This document shows positions 1-8,151 of a stretch of 36,082 nucleotides of DNA, one piece after another; within the stretch, counting starts at the first letter, position 1, and each line of letters starts with the position of its first letter. Source of the stretch: an uncultured bacterium (GTDB lineage: Bacteria; Vulcanimicrobiota; Xenobia; Xenobiales; Xenobiaceae); assembly GCA_934621605.1 (NCBI GenBank), contig CAKTUZ010000027.1, positions 1 to 36,082 on the forward strand, in the 5' to 3' direction. A program made the translations under genes and the position numbers. The notes beneath the pieces were generated by a model. That model saw nothing but the letters and a program-made list of their open reading frames with translations. It made no database searches and was not told where the DNA came from.

Positions 1-100
1 TGATTATGAATTGGGCATTATACTCGGCTCATGTCAGGCTATGGAAAAGTGTTCAACTTAATATTGCAATTTACGATCTCAGTTTTAAGTTATATAGTTA

Positions 101-128
101 TTGACATTTACCGGCAATAGAGTATAAT
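101..128 (+). promoter_or_regulatory. Sigma70-type promoter of tRNA-Ala copy 1
   Basis: TTGACA at 101-106 and TATAAT at 123-128, both perfect consensus hexamers with a 16-bp spacer. The predicted start lies about 6 bp upstream of the mature tRNA end at 141. Confidence 0.85.
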
Positions 129-140
129 AGCAGCGTTCTC

Positions 141-216
141 GGGGTTATAGCTCAGTTGGGAGAGCACTTGCATGGCATGCAAGGGGTCAAGGGTTCAAGT
201 CCCTTTAGCTCCACCA
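141..216 (+). tRNA. tRNA-Ala(GGC), copy 1
   Basis: A 76-nt cloverleaf. The acceptor stem GGGGTTA pairs with TAGCTCC through two G-U wobbles. The D arm is GCTC/GAGC. The anticodon stem CTTGC/GCAAG encloses loop ATGGCAT with anticodon GGC, and the T arm is AAGGG/CCCTT around TTCAAGT. The discriminator is A and CCA is genomically encoded. It reads GCC and GCU alanine codons. Confidence 0.97.
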
Positions 217-237
217 AAGATATAATAGATAAGAAGG

Positions 238-260
238 GTCTCCTTTGTGGAGACTTTTTT
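238..260 (+). terminator. Rho-independent terminator after tRNA-Ala copy 1
   Basis: Six-bp stem GTCTCC/GGAGAC (238-243 and 249-254) with a 5-nt loop, followed by six Ts. Confidence 0.88.
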
Positions 261-441
261 ATTTTCAGACACTAACTTTTCTTCCGTAACTAACTAAATA
301 GAACATATTGCCCCTCAATATCGTTTCCAATCTAAAAAAAGGCGGCATTTATATAGTTACTTCCATCTAAAAAAAGCAACGTTTTACATCTCAACATCCC
401 TTACAGCGATAAAAAAAATTCATTTTTAAGTGATATAGTTG

Positions 442-469
442 TTGACATTTACCGGCAACAGAGTATAAT
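442..469 (+). promoter_or_regulatory. Sigma70-type promoter of tRNA-Ala copy 2
   Basis: TTGACA at 442-447 and TATAAT at 464-469 with a 16-bp spacer, the same architecture as copy 1. Confidence 0.85.
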
Positions 470-481
470 AACAGCGTTCCC

Positions 482-557
482 GGGGTTATAGCTCAGTTGG
501 GAGAGCACTTGCATGGCATGCAAGGGGTCAAGGGTTCAAGTCCCTTTAGCTCCACCA
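482..557 (+). tRNA. tRNA-Ala(GGC), copy 2
   Basis: Identical over all 76 nt, including CCA, to the gene at 141-216. Anticodon GGC. It has its own promoter and terminator, so the two genes are independent transcription units and not a processed tandem. Confidence 0.97.
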
Positions 558-576
558 AACGTATAACAGTTAAGAA

Positions 577-609
577 AGTCTCTCTTGTGGAGGCTTTTCT
601 TTATTTTTT
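577..609 (+). terminator. Terminator after tRNA-Ala copy 2
   Basis: Stem AGTCTC/GAGGCT (577-582 and 590-595) with a 7-nt loop, lengthened by flanking A/T pairing, then a T-rich tail. It is a diverged homologue of the copy 1 terminator. Confidence 0.8.
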
Positions 610-946
610 GGACATTTAATTCATATTTATAGTTAGAAAACATAAGGCTAGTTCGGCCTAAAGACAAAAGCAAAAGTGTATTTACAAGGCAAAATAATAT
701 AATATATTTTAACCATTTTATCGGCACTTTAGACAAGTAGTTACTGCTTCAGACTCCAAAATTCTAAAACTTGGCGCAGGGGATTTTGTCCACAACGGCG
801 AAAACGTTCCATTATTGTGCATAAAAACGCAGTATTCTCGGCGTATCACCGAGAGTGGGCTTCTGGCATTTTTCAGCCATAAGCAAAGTAGAAGTTGTAC
901 TTTGTCCGCCTCTTTTAAGGGCTGCAGACGAGTACCAGCTAATTTC
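610..946. other. Intergenic stretch without a recognised gene
   Basis: About 340 bp between the second tRNA-Ala terminator and the ribosome binding site of the small protein at 960. A possible weak promoter is TTTACA (681-686), 16 bp, TATATT (703-708). A small hairpin CTCGG/CCGAG lies at 837-853. Open frames here on either strand lack a convincing start and look like noise. Confidence 0.5.
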
Positions 947-959
947 AGGAGACGTAGAT

Positions 960-1253
960 ATGGCATATAGGCCTTGCAGATTCCGCAGCTCAGTATTAGG
1001 CATTTTCCAGTGTGAAAAGCATATGTTCCAGCACTCAAGCCCCGAGATTTATAGCGAGCTATATGAGTTTTGTTACGACAATGTTCCTGATCGTTTCTGC
1101 GGTTACGTCGATTTTGGTTTCAGCTTAGAAGGCGAGACTCCCAGAATTTTTATCAATTGCACTCACCCCTACCAGTCTCGTCCCATGCAGAGTTTTAGGG
1201 ACTGTTTAGAAGAGTGCGACTATCACGACAAAGAAGGCGAATCGCTCGGCTAG
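960..1253 (+). CDS. Small cysteine-containing protein, unknown (candidate radical SAM partner or substrate)
   Basis: A 97-aa protein starting at ATG 960, preceded by AGGAG (947-951) at 8-nt spacing. An in-frame upstream start at 855 lacks such a site. The product has seven cysteines (residues 6, 18, 38, 47, 67, 82, 86) and an acidic C-terminus. It has no signal peptide or membrane segment, and I recognise no family. It lies 45 bp upstream of a radical SAM/SPASM gene on the same strand, so co-transcription is likely. A role as peptide substrate or accessory protein of that enzyme is inference only. An unrelated small cytosolic protein is equally possible. Confidence 0.6.
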   Translation: MAYRPCRFRSSVLGIFQCEKHMFQHSSPEIYSELYEFCYDNVPDRFCGYVDFGFSLEGETPRIFINCTHPYQSRPMQSFRDCLEECDYHDKEGESLG

Positions 1254-1298
1254 TAGGCGTCTTTGTGCATAAAGGCGGAGTAGAATGAGGCCAGGGGG

Positions 1299-2693
1299 GT
1301 GTTTTTGGTATGCCCGGTACCTGTGGCTTTTTTTATCGATGTTTTTCGGATGACAAACTTGCAGGCAGAATTAAGTAAGATAGCAGAAGCTCCATACGTT
1401 TTACGTCGTGATTCGTTTGGTTGCGTTCTCTATCGCAGAGCATCCAAGGACTATATTCTTTGTGATAAAAACGCTTTGGAAATATTATCAGCATGTCAGC
1501 AAGAAGATGCAGAGCATGCTTATGATATTTTGCCTGAGAGTGTGCGCACTCAGCTTAGTCGCGTTTCTTATGATCAGTTTGTAAATTTGTGCTCTTCCGT
1601 CGACATTATTGAAAATGGACGCTTTAAGGGATGTATTCTTGATAACGAATTTATCAATTCCAAGAACCATCTCAGTGCCCCCCTGAGAGTTCATTTACAG
1701 CTAACCAGGTATTGCAATTTGAAGTGTCCCTACTGCTGGGCTGACGCTGGCCTGCCCCAGGATCATGAGCTTACTCTGCGCGATTTAGACAATCTCTTTG
1801 CACAACTCTGTGCAATGGGTGTTTTTGTTTTGGATATAGGTGGAGGTGAACCCCTAGGCCGTAAGGATTTTCCCGACGTCGTGGCTTTGGCCAATAAGTA
1901 TGGCATGTGCGTAAATATATCAACTAACGCAGCTTTGGCTACGAAATCGATGGAAGAGCGCTTATCTAAAGTAAAAATCAACTCTTTCAGGATCAGCATG
2001 GACGCCGGAAGTGAGAAGATTTACGACAATATTCGCGGCGTCCGTTCCTACCGTAAAGTTATGAGAGGCATAGCCCATTTGCGTAATGCCTGTCCCGAAG
2101 CCGATTTTTACTTTCATGTCACTTTATTCAGGGACAATTGCTCTGAGATACCTTCAATTGTCAAAAAAGCCGAAGAGCTAAAGGTAGACAAATTAATTTT
2201 TAATATTGCTCTCCCTGTAGGCCGTGCAGCGACTTTTCCCAAGCAAATTCTAAAGCCGGAAGAAATTACTAAGACGATAGAAATTGTCAGCAACATTTCC
2301 CAGAGCAATCCGCTCAATATCGAAATAGAGTGCTTAACTCCACCCCGACGCCCTCAGCGTCGCTCCTTCGAAGGTTTAGGATGCGAGTGCGGGCGTACCA
2401 GAGTCCATATATCTTCCAACGGTTTAGTTTATCCCAGCGGACTTTTAAGTATGTATCCTGCTTGGAAAGCTGGAGATGTACGCAAAACGAGCTTTTTTGA
2501 TATCTGGAACAAATCTTCAGTTTTAGAGACTTGGCGCTCCGACGCAATCAGTCGCAAATGCAAGACTTGCTCAAAAGCGGCCTCCTGCCGCGGCGGTTGT
2601 CGTACCAGGGCTTTTGTTTTAACTAACGATATAAAAAGTAAAGATCCTTTCTGCAATTTTTCCGGTGACAATCAAATCCAAGAAAAGAGATAG
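1299..2693 (+). CDS. Radical SAM/SPASM protein with PqqD-like N-terminal domain
   Basis: A predicted radical S-adenosylmethionine enzyme of the peptide-modifying SPASM type. From the GTG at 1299 (464 aa), residues about 20-110 resemble a PqqD/RRE-type winged-helix domain that could bind a leader peptide. The [4Fe-4S] motif CX3CX2C is at C139, C143 and C146. A GGGEPLG SAM-binding motif follows. A Cys-rich C-terminal SPASM region contains CEC, CKTC, CRGGC and a final PFC, consistent with auxiliary clusters. The start is uncertain: GTG 1299 has GAGG 8 nt upstream but yields an odd hydrophobic leader, while ATG 1350 (447 aa) lacks a good ribosome binding site. The 97-aa Cys protein just upstream is a plausible partner. 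Substrate unknown. A heme- or cofactor-maturation SPASM enzyme is an alternative. Confidence 0.88.
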   Translation: MFLVCPVPVAFFIDVFRMTNLQAELSKIAEAPYVLRRDSFGCVLYRRASKDYILCDKNALEILSACQQEDAEHAYDILPESVRTQLSRVSYDQFVNLCSSVDIIENGRFKGCILDNEFINSKNHLSAPLRVHLQLTRYCNLKCPYCWADAGLPQDHELTLRDLDNLFAQLCAMGVFVLDIGGGEPLGRKDFPDVVALANKYGMCVNISTNAALATKSMEERLSKVKINSFRISMDAGSEKIYDNIRGVRSYRKVMRGIAHLRNACPEADFYFHVTLFRDNCSEIPSIVKKAEELKVDKLIFNIALPVGRAATFPKQILKPEEITKTIEIVSNISQSNPLNIEIECLTPPRRPQRRSFEGLGCECGRTRVHISSNGLVYPSGLLSMYPAWKAGDVRKTSFFDIWNKSSVLETWRSDAISRKCKTCSKAASCRGGCRTRAFVLTNDIKSKDPFCNFSGDNQIQEKR

Positions 2694-2809
2694 TCTCCGG
2701 TTTTGACCTTTCAATCAATATCATCACAGCCAAGGTCTGACAAGTTACCAAATTCTAGGAGATATTCTCTTTGTTTTTTGTAATTTGCCCTGCGGTTTCC
2801 GGAAAAAGT

Positions 2810-2836
2810 AGCTGATAAAATTATCAGCTTTTTTCT
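2810..2836 (+). terminator. Terminator downstream of radical SAM gene
   Basis: AGCTGATAA (2810-2818) mirrored by TTATCAGCT (2821-2829), folding as a 7-8 bp stem with a short A/T loop, then a T-run to about 2834. Confidence 0.82.
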
Positions 2837-2870
2837 TAAATGACGACATTTTGCGGAGTAGAATACGGAG

Positions 2871-4538
2871 TTGCTGACGTCTTGCTTTTATGCCACACTA
2901 GCTTTCTTAGGCTTAGAGCTTTTTACTTTACTGGAAGCCCACTTCCTGACTATTATGTGGGTACTCCTGGCCGTTTCACTAATCGGAGCTATACTCTGTT
3001 ATCTCCGTTTTGACAGCTTGCGGCTGTGGTATACTTGCTCAACTATACTCTGCTTATCTTCTTTTTCTATCGTTTTAGCTACAGGAGCTCTAGACAGCAA
3101 GTATTTTCTGCTTCTGTATTTGGCCTTACTTGTTACCTCACTCAAAGGGAAAATCTGGTTTACCCTAGCCTTTTGTGCCGTATCCTCTTTCACAACTTAT
3201 TTTGTCTCCGGTCGAGGACTGGCTATCTTCAGCGATGTAGCTTCCCTCACAGAACTTACTCTATTACCTTTTTTCGCAATAATCGCCTTCTTTGTCAATG
3301 CAGCAATAAATAAACCGATATCGGAATTAGAAAAACGTAAAGACGAACGTGTTGAAGAAGCTTATGCTATAGCTCGCCATCAGGTGGCTGAAAAAGAAGA
3401 AAGCGAAATTCAATTTTTCGATCGTCAACGCAAACTTTACAGTTTACTACAACTTTTCCAAAAGTTATCCAAAGAGCGTTCCGCCAGGGTGGTAGAAGAC
3501 AGCGTAGTCTATTTTGCCAGAGAAGAAGTAAAATCCCAGGTATCTTTTGTAGCTTTTAACGAAGACGGTCAGTGGCGTACTCCGCATTTTTTGGGCATAA
3601 GCGAAGTGATGGCCAAAACGATCTCACGAAAGATTGAAGCTGGTATTTTTCAAAAAGTTATCAATAACGGCGAGATCATCAACTATAAAAATGTACAATA
3701 TCACACTCAAGGTCCGGGGGCTACAGAAAAGAAGCCTTTTGACAGCAACAGTATGTTATTGCGCAACCTTTTGGTCGTACCCTTACAAGATGCCAGTGGC
3801 AACAAGCCTTTCGGTGTTTTGGCCGTAGCCAATAAACTTATGGGTGATCAGTACGATAAGACTGATACAGATTACTTGAGCCTGTTGGCTACTGAGGCGG
3901 CCATTACTTTAAGCAATATGAAGCTCTATAGTAAACTCGAGCGTTCATATTATGAAACTATTCTAGCCTTAGCCCAGGCCATAGAAGCCAAAGATCCTTA
4001 TACTCACGGCCATGTTTCCAGAGTAGAACAGCTTTCGGTATTTATTTGCAAATGCATAGGCTTAGATCAAAACTCCACCGAACTGATAGCTAAAGCGGCA
4101 ATATTACATGATGTAGGTAAAATTTCTATACCTGACGATATTCTAATGAAAGACAGCGCTTTAACTGATGAAGAGTTTGAAATTATGAAAACTCACACCA
4201 GCAACGCTAGAAACATTCTTAACAACATTACCTCTCTGCCTTCAAGCGTAATAGACATAGTAGTGCATCACCATGAACGTTATGACGGCAACGGCTACCC
4301 AGACAAGCTCAAGGGACGAGCTATTCCTTTGGGATCTCAAATTATCGCTGTAGCCGATTCTTTTGACGCAATGGTAACAGATCGTCCTTATAGACGAGGT
4401 TTAAGCTTTGAAGAAGCTTTCAGTAGGCTGGATAGAGGTAACGGTACTCAGTTTTCCCCTTATATTGTGGAAAAATTCTTACAAAATATTAAAGATGTAA
4501 AAGACATAAATGCTCTTCCCCACTATTATGATTGCTAA
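2871..4538 (+). CDS. Membrane GAF/HD-GYP protein, probable cyclic-di-GMP phosphodiesterase
   Basis: A 555-aa protein read from TTG 2871, which has GGAG 12 nt upstream. A downstream start is possible because the N-terminus is already membrane sequence. About six hydrophobic segments span residues 1-155. A charged coiled coil follows (about 160-200), then a GAF-like sensor domain (about 200-355) and an HD-GYP domain (about 365-540). The HD-GYP domain keeps the metal ligands and signature: HVSRVE, LHDVGK with H413-D414, KTH, HHERYDGNGYP and ADSFDAM. HD-GYP proteins hydrolyse cyclic-di-GMP. No GGDEF domain or partner is visible nearby. The signal sensed is unknown. Confidence 0.92.
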   Translation: MLTSCFYATLAFLGLELFTLLEAHFLTIMWVLLAVSLIGAILCYLRFDSLRLWYTCSTILCLSSFSIVLATGALDSKYFLLLYLALLVTSLKGKIWFTLAFCAVSSFTTYFVSGRGLAIFSDVASLTELTLLPFFAIIAFFVNAAINKPISELEKRKDERVEEAYAIARHQVAEKEESEIQFFDRQRKLYSLLQLFQKLSKERSARVVEDSVVYFAREEVKSQVSFVAFNEDGQWRTPHFLGISEVMAKTISRKIEAGIFQKVINNGEIINYKNVQYHTQGPGATEKKPFDSNSMLLRNLLVVPLQDASGNKPFGVLAVANKLMGDQYDKTDTDYLSLLATEAAITLSNMKLYSKLERSYYETILALAQAIEAKDPYTHGHVSRVEQLSVFICKCIGLDQNSTELIAKAAILHDVGKISIPDDILMKDSALTDEEFEIMKTHTSNARNILNNITSLPSSVIDIVVHHHERYDGNGYPDKLKGRAIPLGSQIIAVADSFDAMVTDRPYRRGLSFEEAFSRLDRGNGTQFSPYIVEKFLQNIKDVKDINALPHYYDC

Positions 4539-4575
4539 AATAGTTTTTGATAGAAAACTCAAAGTGGCTTAAGTA

Positions 4576-5316
4576 ATGGATAGTTTTAAAATTTCAACTT
4601 CTTTTCTACCTATTTTACCTGTTTATGGCTTCGTTTGTCGCCCTTGGCAAATGATTAGTCTTACTTTGAAAGATCATAATTACTATGCAGATCTTTTTAA
4701 CTATGCCAAACAACATACTTATTCTCAAATAGCCATAGGCTATATAACCGGACCGCGCACTAAAAAGCCAAGCTTTTATCGCTATATGAGTATTGCCAAT
4801 CTAGATAATTCAACTCGTTCTAAACACAAAAAGTCATCTTTGTGGCATTTGCAACTCTCCAATATTCAGACAGCTCTGTATGATCCGCAAAGTCTGGATT
4901 CAGCCTTACCATTTTGGCGCACCCGCTTAACTGCTTTACCGGAAGAAATTTACACCCCAAATACTTATTCACCGCTCTCTTTAATAAAACTCTGGATTAT
5001 GTGTAGAAAAATGGTTGCCAAAGCAGACGATAGCTTTACAGCTTTAACTCCCTCGCGAGGCAATCGTTACTTTAAAGGATACTTTCAGGATCTGCCAAGT
5101 TTTTTCAACCTTCTTTATAACCATTTACCTCTGACTTTTCAGCAACGTGTAGAGTATTTAGGAGCTTTAACGTTGGATGATAAAACAGACTTTATGCTTG
5201 AAAACTTGGAATTATTTAGAAGGGCAGGTCTTCGCCTGAGAATAATTCCCAGCGATTATGCTCGCCTCTGTCGAGTTAATAAAGACGCCGCCGAGGCAAT
5301 TTTATACCACAATTAA
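4576..5316 (+). CDS. LON substrate-binding (N-terminal) domain-like protein
   Basis: A 246-aa soluble protein starting at ATG 4576, 37 bp after the HD-GYP gene and probably in the same transcript. Residues about 10-110 have the look of the Lon N-terminal domain: an ILPV strand followed by a conserved loop, helix and strand order. A mainly helical C-terminal part (about 140-246) resembles the helical extension of stand-alone LON-domain proteins. No AAA+ or protease domain is present. Similarity is weak and based on pattern, with many Tyr and Ser substitutions relative to the family. A true Lon is encoded at 14931-17744. Function unknown; possibly a substrate adaptor. Confidence 0.5.
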   Translation: MDSFKISTSFLPILPVYGFVCRPWQMISLTLKDHNYYADLFNYAKQHTYSQIAIGYITGPRTKKPSFYRYMSIANLDNSTRSKHKKSSLWHLQLSNIQTALYDPQSLDSALPFWRTRLTALPEEIYTPNTYSPLSLIKLWIMCRKMVAKADDSFTALTPSRGNRYFKGYFQDLPSFFNLLYNHLPLTFQQRVEYLGALTLDDKTDFMLENLELFRRAGLRLRIIPSDYARLCRVNKDAAEAILYHN

Positions 5317-5325
5317 AGCAACAAC

Positions 5326-5371
5326 AAAAAAATAAGGTTAACTCTCCCTCTAAAAAGGGAAAGTTAGCCTT
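5326..5371 (-). terminator. Terminator of the ole operon
   Basis: An imperfect hairpin between 5334 and 5371 (AAGGTTAACT against AGTTAGCCTT plus TCCCT/AGGGA). On the minus strand it is followed by seven Ts (As at 5326-5332 on the plus strand), right after the end of oleD. It may also help terminate the convergent plus-strand gene ending at 5316. Confidence 0.82.
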
Positions 5372-5406
5372 ACTATCTGACAGAGGACAGCGAATATGTT
5401 TTCTTA

Positions 5407-6417
5407 TTATTGATGGTGCAAAGTATCTGCTCCTAAGTCTTTAATCCAAACAACCAAACGTTCCATCCCCTCGGCAACAGAAACCTCTGGAACATATTGC
5501 AAATCTCGTCGAGCATTAGCTATATTAAAATAATGCGAAGTAGCCAACTGAGCAGCTGTAAAACGAGTCATTTTAGGCTCTTCTTTTTTACCAAGCAGCT
5601 TATAAACAAATTCCAAAGTCGCTCCTAGTCCCCAAGTAACACTATAAGGAATAGAACGAGTAATAGGCGGAGCTCCCACTTTTTCTAGCAATTCTCGCAC
5701 CCAAGTCCACAAATTTACTGGCTGACCGTCACTTATAAAATAAGCTTTGCCGGCGCATTCATCCATATGCAAGAAAGCATCTATATGAGCCTGGGCAGCA
5801 TTATCTATATACGTTATGTCCACTTTATTCTTTCCGTCGCCAACCTGAAAAAGTTGACCGGCAAAAGCTCTCTCTACCAAACGGGGCACCAAATGCGGAT
5901 CGCCAGGGCCGTAAATTAAGTGCGGACGCAGAGCCACAGTGGATAAATTAGCACTATCAGCCTGTAAAACTTCTCGCTCAGCCTGAGCCTTAGTTTGAGC
6001 GTAAGCACACTCAAATTTTTCCGGATAGGCTATATCTTCCTGAATATTTTCGATCTTGGCTTTGGGATGATAAATCACACTTGGAGTACTGGTATAAATA
6101 AATTTACTAACACCATTGCGACGGCAACCTTCCAAAAGATTGCGTGTCCCCAAAACGTTAATACGTTCATATTCGGAATAAGGTCCCCAAATGCCAGCTT
6201 TCGAAGCCGTATGATAGACAGCTTCACAACCTTCAGAAGCCTTTATGGCCGTTTCAGGTTGAGCAATGTCACCACGCAAAACTTCAACGCCCATTGTTTC
6301 CAGCTCAGGATAAGCCCCCCGCGAAAGGCTGCGTACTTCGTCACCGCGTTCCAAAAGTTTCTTAACCAGAGCTTTGCCTAAGAAACCGCCCCCGCCTACC
6401 ACCAATACTTTCGCCAT
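5407..6417 (-). CDS. oleD: OleD, NAD(P)H-dependent 2-alkyl-3-oxoalkanoate reductase
   Basis: A 336-aa extended short-chain dehydrogenase/reductase. In the Ole pathway OleD reduces the beta-keto acid made by OleA to a 2-alkyl-3-hydroxyalkanoate. Visible features are the N-terminal Rossmann motif GGGGFLG (residues 8-14), a downstream YTSTPS segment carrying the catalytic Ser/Thr, and the YxxxK pair Y139/K143. ATG 6417 is preceded by AGGT at about 7-nt spacing, and the gene starts 9 bp after oleC stops. Alone it could be called a 3-beta-HSD or NAD-dependent epimerase. The assignment rests on its place as the last gene of a complete oleABCD set. Confidence 0.92.
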   Translation of the reverse strand: MAKVLVVGGGGFLGKALVKKLLERGDEVRSLSRGAYPELETMGVEVLRGDIAQPETAIKASEGCEAVYHTASKAGIWGPYSEYERINVLGTRNLLEGCRRNGVSKFIYTSTPSVIYHPKAKIENIQEDIAYPEKFECAYAQTKAQAEREVLQADSANLSTVALRPHLIYGPGDPHLVPRLVERAFAGQLFQVGDGKNKVDITYIDNAAQAHIDAFLHMDECAGKAYFISDGQPVNLWTWVRELLEKVGAPPITRSIPYSVTWGLGATLEFVYKLLGKKEEPKMTRFTAAQLATSHYFNIANARRDLQYVPEVSVAEGMERLVVWIKDLGADTLHHQ

Positions 6418-6426
6418 AATTTCAAC

Positions 6427-8121
6427 CTACTTTGTAATTTCACAGCCAAGTTCTTCAGCAGCCCAAACGGCCAACTCCTCGCGATGGATCTTCACATTAT
6501 GGCGAGGATCGACAGGAAAAGAATCATAAAACAGTACGTCCTGAATCTGGCTGTAAAGTTCATTTTCATCATAACGAGCCAAAATCTGACGAGAGAGCAA
6601 CTCTTTTTGCTTATCGTCTTCAGGAAATGAGCCGGGCTTAGGCTCAATAATCAAAACAGGAGTTTGCTTTCCTTTGGGGCCTACTCCGACTAAGGCGCTG
6701 CGAAAAACACGCGGATGGTTATTCGCCATACCCTCAACCATAACGGGGAAGAGAGTGCCTTTTTCGGTTTCTACGCGATGAGCTTTGCGACCACAGAACC
6801 AAAGATTATGATCTTTATCAAAGTAACCGGTATCTCCCATACGATGCCATTTGCGCCCCTTACCGTCGTTCATCTTAGACAAAGCGTTAGCCTCATCTTC
6901 ATGGTAGTACTCTTGAGTAACTACAGGACCATGTACAGCAATCTCACCGACCTCACCATCAGGAAGTACTAAACTCTCATCAAAATCGGTGATGGGTTCG
7001 TCAGTTATCTTTATAATCTTAACATCCATACCTTTGATAGGTTTACCCACGCAAGTACCAGCTCCCTCGATAGTACGTCCAGCAGCATGATCGACTAGAT
7101 AGCTGCCGGGGATAATAGCTACAGGTAAACTTTCAGTGGCACCGTAGGGGGTGTAAATTTCGGCATCATCAGCCATAATAGTAAACATACCTTGTAAAAG
7201 CTCGGTAGGAATAGGAGCTCCAAAAGTAATAAGCCTTTTCAAAGTATCCAGCTTAATGGACTCATCTTTGCAATAGTTGTACACTTTACGCCAAATGGCG
7301 GGAGACCCCTGACAAGTGGTGACATTATACTCTTCCATAGTTTCTACCAGCAAAGCGGGATCACAAGCGGCCGGTTTACTCGGATCTAAACGTGGAATAA
7401 CCGAAGTCATGCCTAAAGCAATATCAAACAAAGCAAAGAGCGGATAGCCAGGCATATCTAACTCGCCAGGCTTAAAATTGAAAAGTTCCTTCAAGTATTT
7501 AACTTGATTTTGGAAAATAGAATGGGTATAAACCACACCTTTAGCTTTACCTGTAGAACCGGAAGTAAACAAAATGGCTGCAATCTCGTGCTCGCCTACA
7601 GGAGTGACGGGAAAAGGCTCCGTGTATTTCGTGGCTTCTTTGGCCAATTCTGTGCAGCCAGGGAACCACTCATTGGCAGTAAAATTTGATTTTACAGAGG
7701 CAAAAGACTTTCTGTAAAGCCAACGCATTAAGTGGGCCAAACGAATACCAATAAAGACATCCGGCTGTACATGTTCTATACAACGGCGCACGTTATCTTT
7801 GCCCATACCAGGATCAAGCATAACCGGCAATACACCCATTTTAAATAAAGCAAAAACAGTAGCAATTAAATCAGGGCCGCAAGTCAAAAAGACTAAAGCT
7901 TTCTGGCCCTTAGTAACACCGGCTGCTTTCATAACATGAGCATAAGCATCTACCGTCTTGTTGAGCTTATCATAAGTCCAAGACTGATACTCTTTTTTAA
8001 CGGGAAACATAACGGCGTCTTGATCAGGACGCTCTTTAACCATACTGGGAAGATGGGAAGAAATATTGGCTGCAGCGGAAACTTTATCGTTTTTAGCAGC
8101 TTCAGTATGTGTTTTACTCAT
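6427..8121 (-). CDS. oleC: OleC, olefin beta-lactone synthetase
   Basis: A 564-aa member of the acyl-adenylate-forming (AMP-binding) superfamily. OleC uses ATP to close 2-alkyl-3-hydroxy acids into beta-lactones. Evidence includes the P-loop-like LFTSGSTGKAKG, the YGATE adenine-binding motif, a GDTGY/FDKD segment around the hinge and a C-terminal domain. ATG 8121 is preferred over the in-frame TTG at 8127 because AAGG lies 8 nt upstream. The sequence resembles acyl-CoA synthetases, so without context it could be annotated as one. The neighbours oleA, oleB and oleD decide the call. Confidence 0.92.
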   Translation of the reverse strand: MSKTHTEAAKNDKVSAAANISSHLPSMVKERPDQDAVMFPVKKEYQSWTYDKLNKTVDAYAHVMKAAGVTKGQKALVFLTCGPDLIATVFALFKMGVLPVMLDPGMGKDNVRRCIEHVQPDVFIGIRLAHLMRWLYRKSFASVKSNFTANEWFPGCTELAKEATKYTEPFPVTPVGEHEIAAILFTSGSTGKAKGVVYTHSIFQNQVKYLKELFNFKPGELDMPGYPLFALFDIALGMTSVIPRLDPSKPAACDPALLVETMEEYNVTTCQGSPAIWRKVYNYCKDESIKLDTLKRLITFGAPIPTELLQGMFTIMADDAEIYTPYGATESLPVAIIPGSYLVDHAAGRTIEGAGTCVGKPIKGMDVKIIKITDEPITDFDESLVLPDGEVGEIAVHGPVVTQEYYHEDEANALSKMNDGKGRKWHRMGDTGYFDKDHNLWFCGRKAHRVETEKGTLFPVMVEGMANNHPRVFRSALVGVGPKGKQTPVLIIEPKPGSFPEDDKQKELLSRQILARYDENELYSQIQDVLFYDSFPVDPRHNVKIHREELAVWAAEELGCEITK

Positions 8122-8151
8122 AACCAATACCTTAGTTCTTTAAGAAAATAT

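Larger units (their letters stand above)
83..603 (+). repeat. Direct duplication of a tRNA-Ala transcription unit (two copies, 341 bp apart)
   Basis: Bases about 83-262 and 424-603 are two copies of the same unit: an AT-rich upstream stretch, a TTGACA/TATAAT promoter, the 76-nt tRNA-Ala gene and a terminator hairpin. The tRNA bodies are identical. The promoter spacers differ at a base or two and the terminators have diverged more. The roughly 160 bp between the copies shows no gene. Confidence 0.9.

Noticed and set aside
855..959. Upstream in-frame start of the seven-Cys protein
   Set aside because: No ribosome binding site there. ATG 960 has AGGAG at 8-nt spacing.
2930..2960. GAAGCCCACTTCC resembling the IS605-like end motif
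   Set aside because: It lies inside the HD-GYP coding sequence and lacks the paired hairpin strand. Chance match.
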